NCBI GenBank assembly: GCA_963669155.1 | Contig: OZ022590.1 | Location: 126,501-190,500 of the forward strand | Origin: Arbacia lixula | Taxonomy: Eukaryota; Echinodermata; Echinoidea; Arbacioida; Arbaciidae | Direction: 5' to 3' | DNA length: 64,000 nt | Shown: one piece after another, positions 24,451-36,582 of the stretch | Numbering within the stretch: position 1 is the first letter of the stretch | Layout: every line of letters begins with the position of its first letter | Notes under the pieces: model-generated | The model's database searches: none | Told to the model about the DNA's origin: nothing | What the model saw: only the letters and a program-made list of their open reading frames with translations | Translations under genes and position numbers: made by a program

Positions 24451-25175
24451 CAGGGATGTGTTAGGAAGGAGGGACAACTCAACCATAATATATTCAAACA
24501 TCTGTATGGATACTAAAGCGTGCTAATGAATGTCAAAAGCATTCCACAATCACTGCAATGCTTTGAAGTCCCATGCGCGGCACTGTCATTTTGCTATCGT
24601 CAACTTGGAAAGCAGTATCTTTAATTGCCTGTTTTGTTTCTCGAAGCTGTGTTTCTTATCACATTTTTTTGCAATTTTCAAGAAAGTTAAGGGGCAACAC
24701 CTCTAAAGATCCTGTATTCGTTTTTCTTCTAAATGATTGTTGAATGATGCACAAACGGAGATATAAGATAATATTCTTACTTACATAATTAACAAATTTC
24801 TTCACTTTCCGGAGATTTCCGGAAATGTCGGATTCAATCATTATCAAAATCATATATTAAGCTGCTTACTTTCATTAACAGAGTTTGCGTGAATTTGCGT
24901 GCAAATGAGATATTTTACTTTAAAAAACTGTTAATTTTTGTTCGCTGATATCTCTTTTCCTCACAAAAGTATTGATGCAATCCAACAGAAGTGGACAAGC
25001 GAAATAAGACTCTACATTTCTTTTGTTCTCTCTGAGAAACCGTTGCTAGGCAATCGTGTTCGTTATTGTTAAAACACGTGAAAAGCACATGCTGAGACCA
25101 CGCAATTTTTCGGCGGTGCCACGCATGGGCTCAAAGAAAGAATGTTGTTTCATATCCTTTCCTAACACATCCCTG
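24451..25175 (-). mobile_element. MITE family B, copy 2, inverted
   Basis: This is a diverged reverse complement of copy 1 (23593-24439), so the two form a 1.6-kb palindrome with an 11-bp centre. The ends are CAGGGATGTGTTAGGAAGGA and CTTTCCTAACACATCCCTG. A 7-bp direct repeat GATGATG flanks it (24444-24450 and 25176-25182). It ends 318 bp before the CDC20 start codon. Confidence 0.88.
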
Positions 25176-25493
25176 GATGATGGATGTAAAGACATTTCAC
25201 AGTGTATCAGGAACAACAATAGAAGCGGTGCTCACTACCTTCTCGGAGTTGAATAGCTGTTGCCACATTTGCATGATAATAAATTAAAATGTGGTCGACT
25301 GTCTAATGAATCACCATATTACTCCGTGAGCCGTGAGTAGGGAAATTGAGCTGAGGTCTACCAGCAATAATCTGCTCATGCGCAAATTGCAATTACAAAG
25401 TGGCTCATTCATCATTTCCTTACGTAGAACACTACGCAAAGCCCAACAAAACTTTTCTCCGTCTAAGCTTCGCTTCAACCAATCTACTCCAAA

Positions 25494-27574
25494 ATGTCAA
25501 ACATTCGTTTTGAGGCGAGTGTGAACGAACTCATCAAGCTCGATGGACCAATCAATATGGACGTTGGGGGCGCCGTACCCAGATGGCAACGGAAAGCCAT
25601 GGAAAAAGGTGAGTCATACTTTCATCCTCCTCCTCCTCCTTCTCCTTTTCCTCCTCCTCCTCCCCGCTCCTCGTCCTCCTCCTTCTCCTTTTCCTCCTCC
25701 TCCTCCCTCCTCCTCCTCCTCCTCCTCCTCCTCCTCCTCCTCCTTCACCTCCTCTTCCTCCTCCTCCTCCCCCTCCTCCCCCTCCTCCTCCTCCTCCTCC
25801 TCCTCCTCCTCCTCCTCCTCCTCCTCCTCCTCCTCCTCCTCCTCCTTCACCTCCTCTTCTTCCTCCTCCTCCTCCTCCTCCTCCTCCTCCTTCTAGCGGA
25901 GTGGTGTTTTCATGTCCATTGTTATGCATGTTTCTGCTTCTATACAAGTTTACTTAGTAAGAATCTCACTGTTCCGATATTGTCTAGCAGGCTAGGGTCG
26001 GGCATCCCCCTATTGAGAGTCCTTGTTTTGACTACAAGTGATTGTTCTACACACATAGTTTAGAACCACTATCTTGACAATGTGCTTATATGACGTAACA
26101 GCTTTTTTACTCTATTGAAGCTCTTTTAAACAAACGTGTCTGGCAGGAAAAATATTATCGCCCTCGTCTTCCCGAAGGACGCCCTCTCGCAGAAATAATC
26201 GGACGCCCTCACGGAAAGGGAGTGAGCAGACGCCTTCCAAATCCCCGCCTGGAAAGAAGACCAGCGAGACGGCTCAGAACAGAGATGCGCCCAAACAGCC
26301 TGCTGGTGGCGACAGGTATGTATCTGTTCAAGACCCATCGCATGAATCTAGCTAGCTATTTACCTATTTATCTATGTATCTATCCTTTGACTTATCCATT
26401 CATCTGTATACGTATATTAAGCAAATAGTCAACGTTGGTGAGGGTGATGGGACGAACTATCACTTCCAAGGCGATCTGGATGTAGCTATCTTTCCGAAGC
26501 GCAGCTGAGGAAAGATAGCGTATACATTCAGATCGCCAAGGAAGTGATAGTTCGTCTCGTGTCTGAAATCAAAAGTTGATTATTTGCTTTATATTCCACA
26601 TCTGAAACCAACTATCAATACCAAAAATGACAATTTGATGTACAAAAGTAATGTTTACTTCTCTACCTAACCCCGAGCCGCTGCCATGGGGAACACGCGT
26701 AAGGACGCGCGTATTATTAGGACGCGCATTAGGACGCGCGTTTGGACGCGTTAGTAGGAGTTGCTAGTCAATTGATAGTCCGCGTGTAACGCACTTTTAT
26801 TTCGCGCATACTCAAAATAGTGATCACGCGTAAGAACTGTGAGGAGTGAAGAGATCACTCTATCACCTAGAGTGTAACGAACTTTTCTTCTCAGGTGATC
26901 AGATGGGTAAAACTATGCATTAAGACGTGATCAACTCTTGACCAATCACATAGCAACATTCTTATTGTGTGGACTATAAATTCATATACATCCTCCCATT
27001 TGTACATATATTCATCCACCCACGTATATCTATTCATCAGTCTGTCCATATATTGCTGCCCTCCATCCTACAACGACAGATTCATTCCGAACCGAGCGCT
27101 GATGAACTACGATCTGAGTCACTTCAAGCTCACTGCGGACGGCCAACAGGCGGCTGGGGAAGAGGCTGAGAATGTCTCCTGCTATAACAGCGCCCCCATT
27201 GCTGAGCAGCTGGGTGACCACCAAAATGCCAAGATCCTCACGTTTAAGCAAAGAGCCCCCAAGGCACAAGAAGGTAGGCTTCTTGTAAGGGTGGAGTGTG
27301 TGCATTTTTTTACCTTTTGTGCGCCAGGTATATGATACTTTAAGGGATATGTGCACTAAACTGGTTGAAAAGTGCACACGTAACACACAAGGTGTTCATC
27401 AATGAATAAAGTTCTTGGGGATTGGATTCGAATGTGGAAAACGCAACTTAAACTTTGACGGCATAATTATTATTTTTTTGTTTTTGTGTCCGGAGCAAAT
27501 ATATTGCAAAGGCATATGACGACTTAATTACATGTAACTTTAGATTATTCTGACGCTTGGTTTATTTATTTATT

Positions 27575-27622
<48 letters not shown>

Positions 27623-29254
27623 CATCCAGGCTACTCGAACAACCTGAAGGTATTATACAGCTCGTCTAAGGCTCAGGGTGGCGCTAAGAAGGGGCCGGAG
27701 CGATTCATTCCTCAGACCGCAGAACGCATCCTCGACGCGCCAGAACTCCGCGATGATTTCTGTGAGTAGCTTGTCATGTCCTTTGCCAGACAAAATGGTG
27801 CTCTGAGATGTGTAGACATTACTGTTGAAAAATGCACATTTGACACATGTGTGTGCAGTGTGCAGCTTTATCTTTTATATATTATGTTCTTATAAGGCAC
27901 GTAGCCTGTGGAAAGGAATTGACTGTTTACTTTTCTCAGAATCCGGGGAGTTGTGAGAAAGATATTGATGTAATCTTTCTCGGTGCTGCAATTATCAGCT
28001 GTTTACTGTGACGAGGTTTTATGACTGCAATGTTATCATTCCTTCGACAAGTAAAGGTGTATTCTCAAGAGAGCAGTCGGCCTCTGCCACTCGCCGCTTG
28101 TACTAGGCTATTGGATAGGCACTTAAAGTCGGGAAAGTGATTAATTTACGTCGCTTGCTGGGATATGTTGGCGGGGGAATTAGTCTTTCATGTCGAAAAA
28201 AGAGACTGAACATAACAATTTGAACTATAAACTATGACACAATGAAACTATATAAGAGTGTGCTGTGAGAATTGTCTCTATTCCGCTTGGACCGCTGTAA
28301 TGCGTTATGAATCGAACCTATTTTAGATCTGAACCTCATGGACTGGAGTTCTCGAAACATCCTGGCTATTGGTCTTGACAGCACGGTCTATCTATGGAAC
28401 GCCAACTCGGGAGAGATTGATCACCTCTTCCAGCTGGAGAGTGCGGGAGACTACATCACATCACTGGCCTGGCTCAAAGACTCAGATGTCCTGGCTGTCG
28501 GCAACTCGCTCGGACAAGTCCTCGTGAGAAAAACGGGTTCTTACTCATCATTCACTCTGTCATTCACTTACTCATCCCTTCAATCACTCACAACAGGAAC
28601 ACACTCACTTTCTCATTCACTCAGTCTTTCATACACTCATTCATTCATATTTCCCCTCCCATTCACACACACATAAGCCCCGTTCATAAACCATATACCG
28701 CTATTATTACCGATGCACATCGGTAAGGAAGTTTCCAGCGAGCCGCAAAAGCACCGTTCATATACACCCCCAAAAGCCGTAATGTTGCGGTGTTTTGGAC
28801 AGCTGGACTCTCTCCAAACCAATGGTGACATGCTCCGCTCAGCCATACGAGCGGTAGGATTAGCGACCAACAGGCCAGAGCGCGATGCTAAAGGCGCAAC
28901 ATTTACGCCTATTTTGCGGACGCAGTTTATAAGATTCGCTTACCGCAATATTGCGGTATTATTACTAGGTCTCGATCCGCGAAAAAGCCGCAAAATAAGC
29001 GCAAAAAAGGAGCAAGCAAATACCGCATTATTTGAGCGATTCCCGTTCATATACGCAGCTATCGGTAATGCATCGGAAAAATTGCCGCAAATGTTGCGCC
29101 TTTTTCGCGGATAGGCGGTGTATATGAACGGGGTTATACTCATACACGCGCACATAAACACAAATAAACACGCACACATACGCACACGCATACACACACA
29201 TACACAATCATTCACTCATTCATTCATTCACTCACTAACATCTGCACCCACTCA

Positions 29255-29314
<60 letters not shown>

Positions 29315-31135
29315 GATCAATTAACCTACTTGTTTAGTCAAGGACCTCATCAAACCAGCTACAGTATTTGATTATCAAGCGATCGATCGAATAAAGAAAT
29401 TACCAATCGATAAACCGAACGATTTATCATTCATCGAACGAGCAGTGGAGCAAAAAATGACATGGTTTATAAATCAAGTATGAACTCAATAAATCACAAT
29501 CATATCCACAATCTGTGGGAGAAAGTCATTTGGAGAATCATGATAATAGCTTTCTTCAGATCCGCATTGCAGGCGATGTTTTCTTAAATTGAATCATCTT
29601 TATGCGCACAAACCGTTGCATACGTTGTATACTTGTAAAGTCTCTCACTGATTACAGCTATCTTTTCAGAGACAACCATGAAAACTCTATTCACTTACAT
29701 CTCCATTCCACGAGTGATGACAAGGTTAATCTCTAAGTTTCTTCTCCTTTGTAGCTTTGGGACGTCGCGCAGCACAAGTGTCTACGGTGTATGGAAGGCC
29801 ACCCAGCACGCGTCGGCTCGCTCAGCTGGAACTCGTATATTCTTTCTAGGTAATCACATGTCGTGTATATGTACATGGACAACTTGATCAGAGCAGAGAG
29901 GTGTAAGGAATGGAGTCAGCACACGAAGTGTAATTTATTCCGACAGCAGTCGCGTGCATTGATATCACAATGGAATATTTGACGCGTTTGGCTTTTTGAT
30001 CGAGGGAGATCCGCCGCCAAACAAGCATGAAAACTGTAGGATGCATTTTGAGGAATATATATTCTGTATGCGCAGAAGATTTTAGAACCACTTCATGAAC
30101 TGAAGTGCATGTGCAGTAGTATTACATGTTATTAAGATACGATTGTGTGAATTTCAGATTGTATTGTTTCTTCGTTTTTGTGATAAAAGGAGAATACTGT
30201 AGAAAACATACCAGAGAAATGCCTCCATATCGCACATTTCCGAATCATATTTCCTTAAAAATATCTTGTAAATCGTTTATTGAATGTTTCATCTTTCATG
30301 GAAACAACCTCAATTTCGTGTGCGGAGGTGTCCGAAAAAGTAACAGATCAAATTCTTTCTACAATTTTTTTCAAAATTTCCCTTCGCTCACCCCAAAACT
30401 AATTCACAGTGCGTGATGTAAAAAGCCAGCTACGAGCTCCCAGCGAAGGCTGAACGGTTGACGTACTTCTCAAAACAGATTTTCTTTTGTTATTCAGAGA
30501 AGGCACTACCTAATTAGAAATACAGCTAATTGTTTAAAACACCTGAATGTCTTGAATTTTTATGAGGCGGCGGACCTCATAGATCAAAGCAAGTCTATCC
30601 GAGCGCAGTCCATCCATGATAGGTCCATGATCAGAGAGACTGTGAAATCGTATGTGTAACTTCAAATTTACATAATCATACCAAAAAACAACAACAACCA
30701 GTTGATTGGCTGTACTGACTAGTATTCATGAGGCGATTTTTCCCCTTTGCTTAATTTAGTTAAATCGTGTTAAAAAGCCGTGAATTATGTAAATTAAACT
30801 TTATACTACTTCTCATTTTTACAATGCTAATAGAAAAAATTGATATAGATGAAAAATATGATGAAATATGAATCTGTGTAAATGACTGCCCCCCCCCCAA
30901 CACACATACATACGCACACACTTTTTCTCTCTGTCGGTACACCCCCCCCCCCCCCCGCCCTTCTCTATCTCTCTTTTTACCTCGCCGTCTCTCCCTCACC
31001 CCCTCCCTCTTTCCACTTTTGTGATCCTCCCCCTATCTTCATTTCCAATCATATTAGTATCTTTCTTTCCCTCTCTCTATCACTCCATATCCCCTTTTCA
31101 TACGTTCTTTCCCACATGCTCTACCGCCCCCCCCC

Positions 31136-31194
<59 letters not shown>

Positions 31195-34100
31195 CTTTTC
31201 TCTTCTTTTATCAATCTCCCTCCTCCCATATTGCTCTCTAATCTGTTGTTCATATATTATGATAAAGCTGTAATCTTGGCATTTGATGAGACGGAAGACC
31301 GAAAAGCAAGCTGTTACAAGAGCTAAGACACAAACCCAAGGCATGAATAAGAAGTTCAGTAGAAGGCTTATTCAAGAAATTGCAAATTTTGCCTATTTTG
31401 TGGAACCAAAGTTGTGCTTTGGTTATTTTTGTGATATTTTTGTGAAGCTCATTTTATGAACGTGCACTTATAAACAATAACCCCAGATTTCGAAAATTAA
31501 AACAATTTAGACTTTGAGCTGTTCAGTTTTAAACCATTTGCTTAAGACCTCCTTTTGATCGATCGTACACAATTCAATATTTTTTTAAGTTACATTGTTT
31601 CTCCTAAATGTGGTGCTCAATATCGTCTGTGTAAAACGTCTTTTGAATGTTATTGGTATGATTACTCCATCTAGAGGAGATACTTAGAGAGTAAAATAAT
31701 TGGGCCATGTATACCCCTTGAGGGACTCCTAGAGAGATGGTATGTCTGAATAACCACTCGTTTCCAATCACTATACCTAGGGAGCAAAACCCGATTTGGG
31801 GGGGTTTTCACATGGGCTGTTGTAAAAGGTTGTTCGGTATCACTGTGTTTGGGAGACCAGTCCGCACATTTTCTACGTGGACTACCTTTGCGATATGCTG
31901 CTGGAAAGAAATGGCAGCCATTTTTCAAAATTACCGCCGTATAAATGTAGTGTTGACTACTATTTAAGATAACTTTTGAATGGAACATTTTACCCCATCA
32001 TATGGGGTATCATATTAAAGTAGATAAAATTTTCTACAAGATGGTACCACATTAGTTAGACTTTGTGGAGATTTCCATACCAATTCGGGCCAAAGAATGT
32101 GAATTTTTGCCATATTTGTCAAAGATTTTAATTTCAAGGTCATACACATTCTTTCATATTTCCGATAATTCATTCATTAACGAAATGAAACGAACAGAAA
32201 ACTGTCCAAGCATCTGTCCTATATAATGTGCAAAAATCAATTACAGTGCTTATCTTGATACGAAGTTCGAGTAATCTAAAGTTCCATACCTTGATGTTAG
32301 CCAAAGCCGTTTTTGTTTTTATTTCAGGACTCAGTGATGAAAAGGAATGATTCGTGGGCATTAAAACATACATTACAAATACAACCTGTATTTAAGGCGG
32401 GTCCCTCTCTTGGTTATTTTCATCTGCGTCAGGCTTGCGTAGGCCTACCCATAAATATATGTTATGAACACCCATTTCTTCACCAAACATTATCATGATG
32501 ATGAAGACAAGAAACAAATTGTAATATGGAAAAAAATGTGGACACAAGAGGCTCATAATGGACAAAAGGAACAGATATACTCAATAATACGGTTTTACGT
32601 TTAAACGTATGGCAGAGGAACATAAATGTACAAAAAGCCGCTTTGGCTAACATCAAGGTATGGAATTTCGATTACTATAACTTCATATCAAGAAAAGCAC
32701 TGTAATTGATTTTTTCACATCGTATAGGACAGATGCTTGGACAGTTTTCTGTTCGTTTCATTTCGTTAATGAATAGATTATCGGAAATATGAAAAAATGT
32801 GTATTACCTTGAAATTAAAATCTTTGAAAAATATGGCAAACATTCACATTCTTTGCCCTAAATTGTTATAAAAATCTCATCAAAGCCTAACAAATTTGAT
32901 ACCATCTTGTAGAAAATTTTATTTTCTTTAATAATATACCTCATATGATGTGGGAAATGTTCCATTAAAATGTTATCTTTAATTGTAGTCAATACCGCAC
33001 TTTTACAGCGACCATTTTGAAAAATGGCTACCATTTCTTTCCAGCAGCATATCGCAAAGGTAGTCCACGTAGAAAATGTGCAGACTGGTCTCCCGAACAC
33101 ATAGATACCAAACATCCTTTTACAACAGCCCATGCATGTAAACCTGTCTTGCTCCCTCGGTACTATATAGTACGAGTGCTGAGATTAATATATATATATC
33201 TCTATATCCATCTAATTGCTTGGCTACCAATTCAAAACGCAGTCTCAATCGTTGCAGCCAAATGTCATGTTAAATGGTGTCGAACGGGCATGACAAATCT
33301 AATAGGACAAGGATAACTTCCTCTCCTTGATCTAGAGACAAAATTATGTCATCTTGATACTCGCAAAGGAGCAGTTTCGACGCGATGAACCAAGCGGTGA
33401 CCACGTTGTGATTTTGCGTGTAGCCTAAAATTATTGAAATATTATTGCTATTATTGCAGCTGAGATTTTGCAATTCTTTTTATAAGTTTGCCATAGAAAC
33501 TCAGATTTGCAATGGGTCGAATTAAGACTTTCTAAATCTTTCGTGTCAGTCGCTGAACGTTTCCATCTAGTTGCAATATCTTGCAGATTCGAAGCTCTTT
33601 GGGAAATGTTTATAGATATACATAAACCTTTGTCTTTCCCCCTCTATTCACTAAATGTTAACATATTTTTCCTTATTTCTTGCCTCCACTTTCTCCCCCC
33701 CCCCCCCCCCCCCCCCCCCCTTCTCGTCACCCCACCCCCTATCAGTGGCGGGCGGGCCGGTAACGTGCACCATCACGACGTGCGCGTCGCGTCGCACCTG
33801 ATTGGGTCGGCCGCCGCGCACACGCAGGAGGTATGCGGTATGGCGTGGAGCCCCGACGGGGCGTACCTGGCTACCGGCGGCAACGATAACACCCTTAACG
33901 TGTGGGACGCCGCGCGGGCAATGGGCGGGGCAGAGCCTCTCCACTCACTCTCACAGCACCAGGCCGCGGTCAAGGTGAACGGGCGAATAGACCATTTTCG
34001 TTTCGTATGCATATTATGTACGTTTTTCAAACAACACGCTACTAATCAGGTAAAAAAAAACCTCGATAATTCTATGATAATTCTATGATTATATCTGCTT

Positions 34101-35792
34101 AGGCCATCAGCTGGTGTCCATGGCAACCAAACCTGCTGTCGAGTGGGGGCGGGACAGCAGACCGGACCATTCGCCTCTGGAACGTTCAGAGTGGTTTCTG
34201 CATGAAGACTACGGACGCTAAGTCCCAGGTAAATCATCATGCACAGTAGTTTATGAGGGAATGTCGCCCCACAATGCACCTCGCAGCGCATGATTGTAAT
34301 CACTATGGTTATGCCCACTTCCGGAATTGGGTATGATTGCAAACTGATGTGCGGTGCTTTGTGGGACTTTTCCTCTTCTATGGTAGTTTTCATTTTATTT
34401 ACCCTAAAAGTCTCCTGGTTAAATCTTGCAAATAAACATTACCAAAGCGAGAGCGCGAGCTTTATTACCGGATGCAAACTTAGATTCGTTTACATTTTCA
34501 CGTATTATAGACCCAGTATGGTTTGGTTCGATCGTATAGGACGTGGACGTGTCTTTTCAGTGGTAGCGAAAATCAAATCTCAATCATTTTATGATCACTG
34601 CTATATCTTATATAAAACATTTCCAATGTTTGTTGATAATAACTTGACATTCATGTATGAATCATTCGGCATAATGATGCGAAGTAATAATCCTAATTTC
34701 CATTCCGGAGTGTAGCATTATGGACATATATTACATCCGCTCATACGTGAGTATTCTTAGCCTATTTCTTCCACAATATACATGTATCTTGCAGTTGACT
34801 TTTAATCCAACAACTTGTATTTCGCGGGGTTTTTTTCTTTCAAGGAAAGGTTCATTGAATTTTTTTTGAAGCAATCTAAGTATTAGTCAATGTACGAAAT
34901 GATATCATAAACAATTGCATACATAAATCTTGAATGATTTTATTTACCATTAGGAATTTAAAAGGACGAAATAAATTTTTGTATAAAACCCAGCTGGAAT
35001 ACCAAAGATACGATGATATCATTTATAAACTAAAACGTTATTCCGGAATTGAATGTAAACTTGTTTCTTACATTTTCCATGACCATTTCTTTTGGTGGTA
35101 GGTGAGTGCGATCCTCTGGTCACCGGAGTACAAGGAGCTGGTCACTGGTCACGGGTTTGCCCAGAACCAGCTGACCATCTGGAAGTTTGCTACCATGGAG
35201 CGGGTTTGCGACCTGAAGGGTGAGGGCGCTGTTCCATTTCCTAAAAAAAATTCTCACAACACGCTACGTCAAAATAAGCGAGTGGCACCTGCGAATTGCT
35301 TCCGGGCATGTGGATGTGTTTGAAATATATGATGTTAAAAAGAGACCAACAAAGAGGCGCTATGTATCCCACGCATATATCCCTCCAATGTATTCACTTT
35401 TCCGATTTCGCTCAAATTGCCACTGATCCGTTTCTTGACTTACTTCTGCTAATGTAACGAGCAAGTGAGTTCCAAGGCGGACCATTCCCTTAACTTTTCT
35501 CATAACTGTTGCCATGGTAATGTGCGGTAAGCCAATGTGGCTTTCAAAGCCTGGTAATGTAAGTGTTAATGCATGAGTTGTTGCTGTTCTCCCTCCCTCC
35601 GCAGGACACACGAATCGGGTGTTGAACATGTGCCTATCGCCTGACCAGACTACCGTCGTCTCCGCCGCCGCCGACGAGACGCTGCGATTCTGGCACTGCT
35701 TTGCCCACGACAAGAAGGCCAAGAAGACGAAGACGTCGACGTCACGCGAAAAGGAGGCGACCAAGAGTATGATCACGAGGACCATTAGGTGA
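25494..35792 (+). CDS. CDC20: CDC20 (fizzy), APC/C coactivator
   Basis: Exons 25494-25608, 26147-26315, 27080-27273, 27630-27761, 28327-28523, 29755-29849, 33746-33974, 34103-34228, 35102-35219 and 35605-35792 join in phase to 520 codons; human CDC20 has 499. CDC20 recruits substrates to the anaphase-promoting complex and is the target of the spindle checkpoint. The N terminus ([10 protein letters not shown]) is followed by a basic S/T-P-rich stretch, the C-box DRFIPNR (94-100), KILTF (146-150, Mad2-binding region) and a WD40 propeller from about 170. Diagnostic propeller strings include [57 protein letters not shown] and [11 protein letters not shown]. The last residues are Ile-Arg, the APC/C-binding IR tail. 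No KEN box is seen. The HHHDVRVA and [12 protein letters not shown] strings favour CDC20 over Cdh1. All introns are GT-AG. I used the only in-frame ATG of exon 1. Confidence 0.97.
25625..25893. repeat. CCT/CTT triplet array in CDC20 intron 1
   Basis: An almost pure array of CTC, CTT and CCT triplets begins 17 bp after the exon 1 donor. It puts polypyrimidine on the sense strand right behind a 5' splice site. Long Ser, Leu or Glu/Gly frames through it are composition artefacts. Confidence 0.95.
25970..26105. mobile_element. Family A terminal fragment in CDC20 intron 1
   Basis: It matches the right end of the element at 5880-6025: ccgatattgtctagc.ggcta, attgagagtcc, tagtttagaaccact and cttgacaatgtgcttat. 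No partner end lies within intron 1, so it is a solo or truncated end. Confidence 0.7.
26410..26680. repeat. Dispersed repeat with hairpin in CDC20 intron 2
   Basis: The hairpin arms cgaactatcacttcc (26453-26467) and ggaagtgatagttcg (26538-26552) flank an inner palindrome around ctatctttcc...ggaaagatag. From about 26520 the sequence tacattcagatcgcc, caaaagttgatta and atattccacatctga recurs at 63826-63935, so it belongs to a dispersed family. Confidence 0.75.
27577..27621. repeat. TG microsatellite before CDC20 exon 4
   Basis: About 22 TG units end 8 bp before the exon 4 acceptor (exon starts at 27630), so they replace most of the usual polypyrimidine tract. Confidence 0.95.
28677..29133. mobile_element. 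CpG-rich inverted-repeat element in CDC20 intron 5
   Basis: The termini are GCCCCGTTCATA and, inverted, TATGAACGGGG; the tatacaccgcc-type block also occurs near both ends. The interior is unusually rich in CG, with many gcaa/ttgc and cgcaaaa phrases and the perfect palindrome taccgcaatattgcggta (28941-28958). A frame of 133 codons (28713-29114, +) runs through most of it but shows no known domain and is probably a by-product of composition. The flanks taa/tta do not give a clean target duplication. The family is unclassified. Confidence 0.75.
29254..29310. repeat. CA microsatellite in CDC20 intron 5
   Basis: Nearly pure CA dinucleotides, preceded by attcattcactc-type low-complexity sequence. 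It lies just outside the CpG-rich inverted-repeat element. Confidence 0.95.
31770..33170. mobile_element. 1.4-kb foldback element in CDC20 intron 6
   Basis: Left arm 31770-32310 and right arm 32635-33170 are long reverse complements separated by about 325 bp. Matching blocks include gagaccagtc.gcacatttt, ctacgtggactacctttgcg, gatatgctgctggaaagaaa, ctgtccaagcatctgtccta and taccttgatgttagccaaag. No transposase frame is present. The outer edges share a gggagcaa block. It makes up a third of the longest CDC20 intron. Confidence 0.85.
33236..33473 (-). mobile_element. LINE reverse transcriptase fragment in CDC20 intron 6
   Basis: The minus-strand frame contains [17 protein letters not shown] followed by PFDTI, the finger/palm A motif of CR1/L2-like reverse transcriptases (normally DLSAAFDTID). 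A stop follows at once and the catalytic YADD region is absent, so this is a short dead fragment. Confidence 0.75.
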
Positions 35793-36036
35793 ACGGGCTG
35801 TTTGGAAGGGGGAGGTGATGGAAATGATAGCACGGAGAGGGCGGACAGGAATGAACTTGCATTGTGCGGAGTTGAGCGCTTGAGCGCATGGTGAAGGAAG
35901 ATCACAAAGTGAGTAGGAAAGGAGGAAGGGGAGCGGGGTATACAAGCGGCAGATAGAGGCATATAGGACGTTATGTTTGCGTGTTTTTTTGTTGTGTTCA
36001 AAAGGGAGAGAGAGAGAGAGCGTCTGTGCGTCTATG

Positions 36037-36050
36037 TGTGTGTGTGTGTG

Positions 36051-36108
<58 letters not shown>
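36037..36108. repeat. GT microsatellite
   Basis: Nearly pure GT dinucleotides 245 bp after the CDC20 stop codon, preceded by a short GA run. It is probably transcribed in the 3' UTR. Confidence 0.95.
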
Positions 36109-36110
<2 letters not shown>

Positions 36111-36582
36111 GGGGGAAGGGGCGAGATGTACGTGTGCAGCCTAACAGTGTAGGTGAGAGAAAAGAATGAGAGGCAGGCGTACGTGATTTCTTAGCTAAAT
36201 GACAGGTAAAACGAACTTGAGAACAATTTGAAATCAACTACACATCATTATAACTCATGTTTACGCACGACAGACTAAAACCACGACATGCTGAAATCAT
36301 CACAGAAGGTGCATTCGTGTGTAACGGCAGGAAAAGGAGTTAAATTAGCTTAAAGCCCCAATTATGATAATGCCCCGGATAATGCATGTTAATCTGTGAT
36401 ATAATATGCATTATTGTCTGCACTCTGCCAACAAAAAGGACTTGTCCGCTAAGACATCATCATACTGGTGTCCCATGCATGGAAAGCCTAGTCTGCAAAA
36501 AGCGATTCATCTCTCATCTTGTCAATACAGAATATTAAGCATTCACGTTACGTTCAAGAGAACCCGAATGTAAGCGTGTTTC

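Larger units (their letters stand above)
17920..25493. other. Intergenic region between the GPR180 and CDC20 start codons
   Basis: This is the shared upstream region of two divergent genes and has no recognisable exon. It contains, in order, the 5' flank of GPR180, a poly-C run (18450-18490), a foldback element (18494-19177), AT-rich sequence with a short ttataagttatata run near 20650-20695, CT arrays (21632-22064), a poly-G run (22428-22446) and the paired MITEs (23593-25175). The last 318 bp before the CDC20 ATG is free of visible repeats and is the likeliest place for its promoter. Confidence 0.6.

Noticed and set aside
25552-26063. Gly-, Ser-, Leu- and Glu-rich frames overlapping CDC20 exon 1 and intron 1
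   Set aside because: They read through the CCT array. The real exon ends at the donor at 25608/25609, as phase with exon 2 and family similarity show.
33507-34088. Long plus-strand frame starting before CDC20 exon 7
   Set aside because: Only 33746-33974 is exon. The rest is intron with a poly-C run, and the downstream part reads past a good GT donor.
35360-36001. 213-codon minus-strand frame over the CDC20 3' end
   Set aside because: It lies antisense to exon 10, which is clearly coding on the plus strand, and has no recognisable domain.
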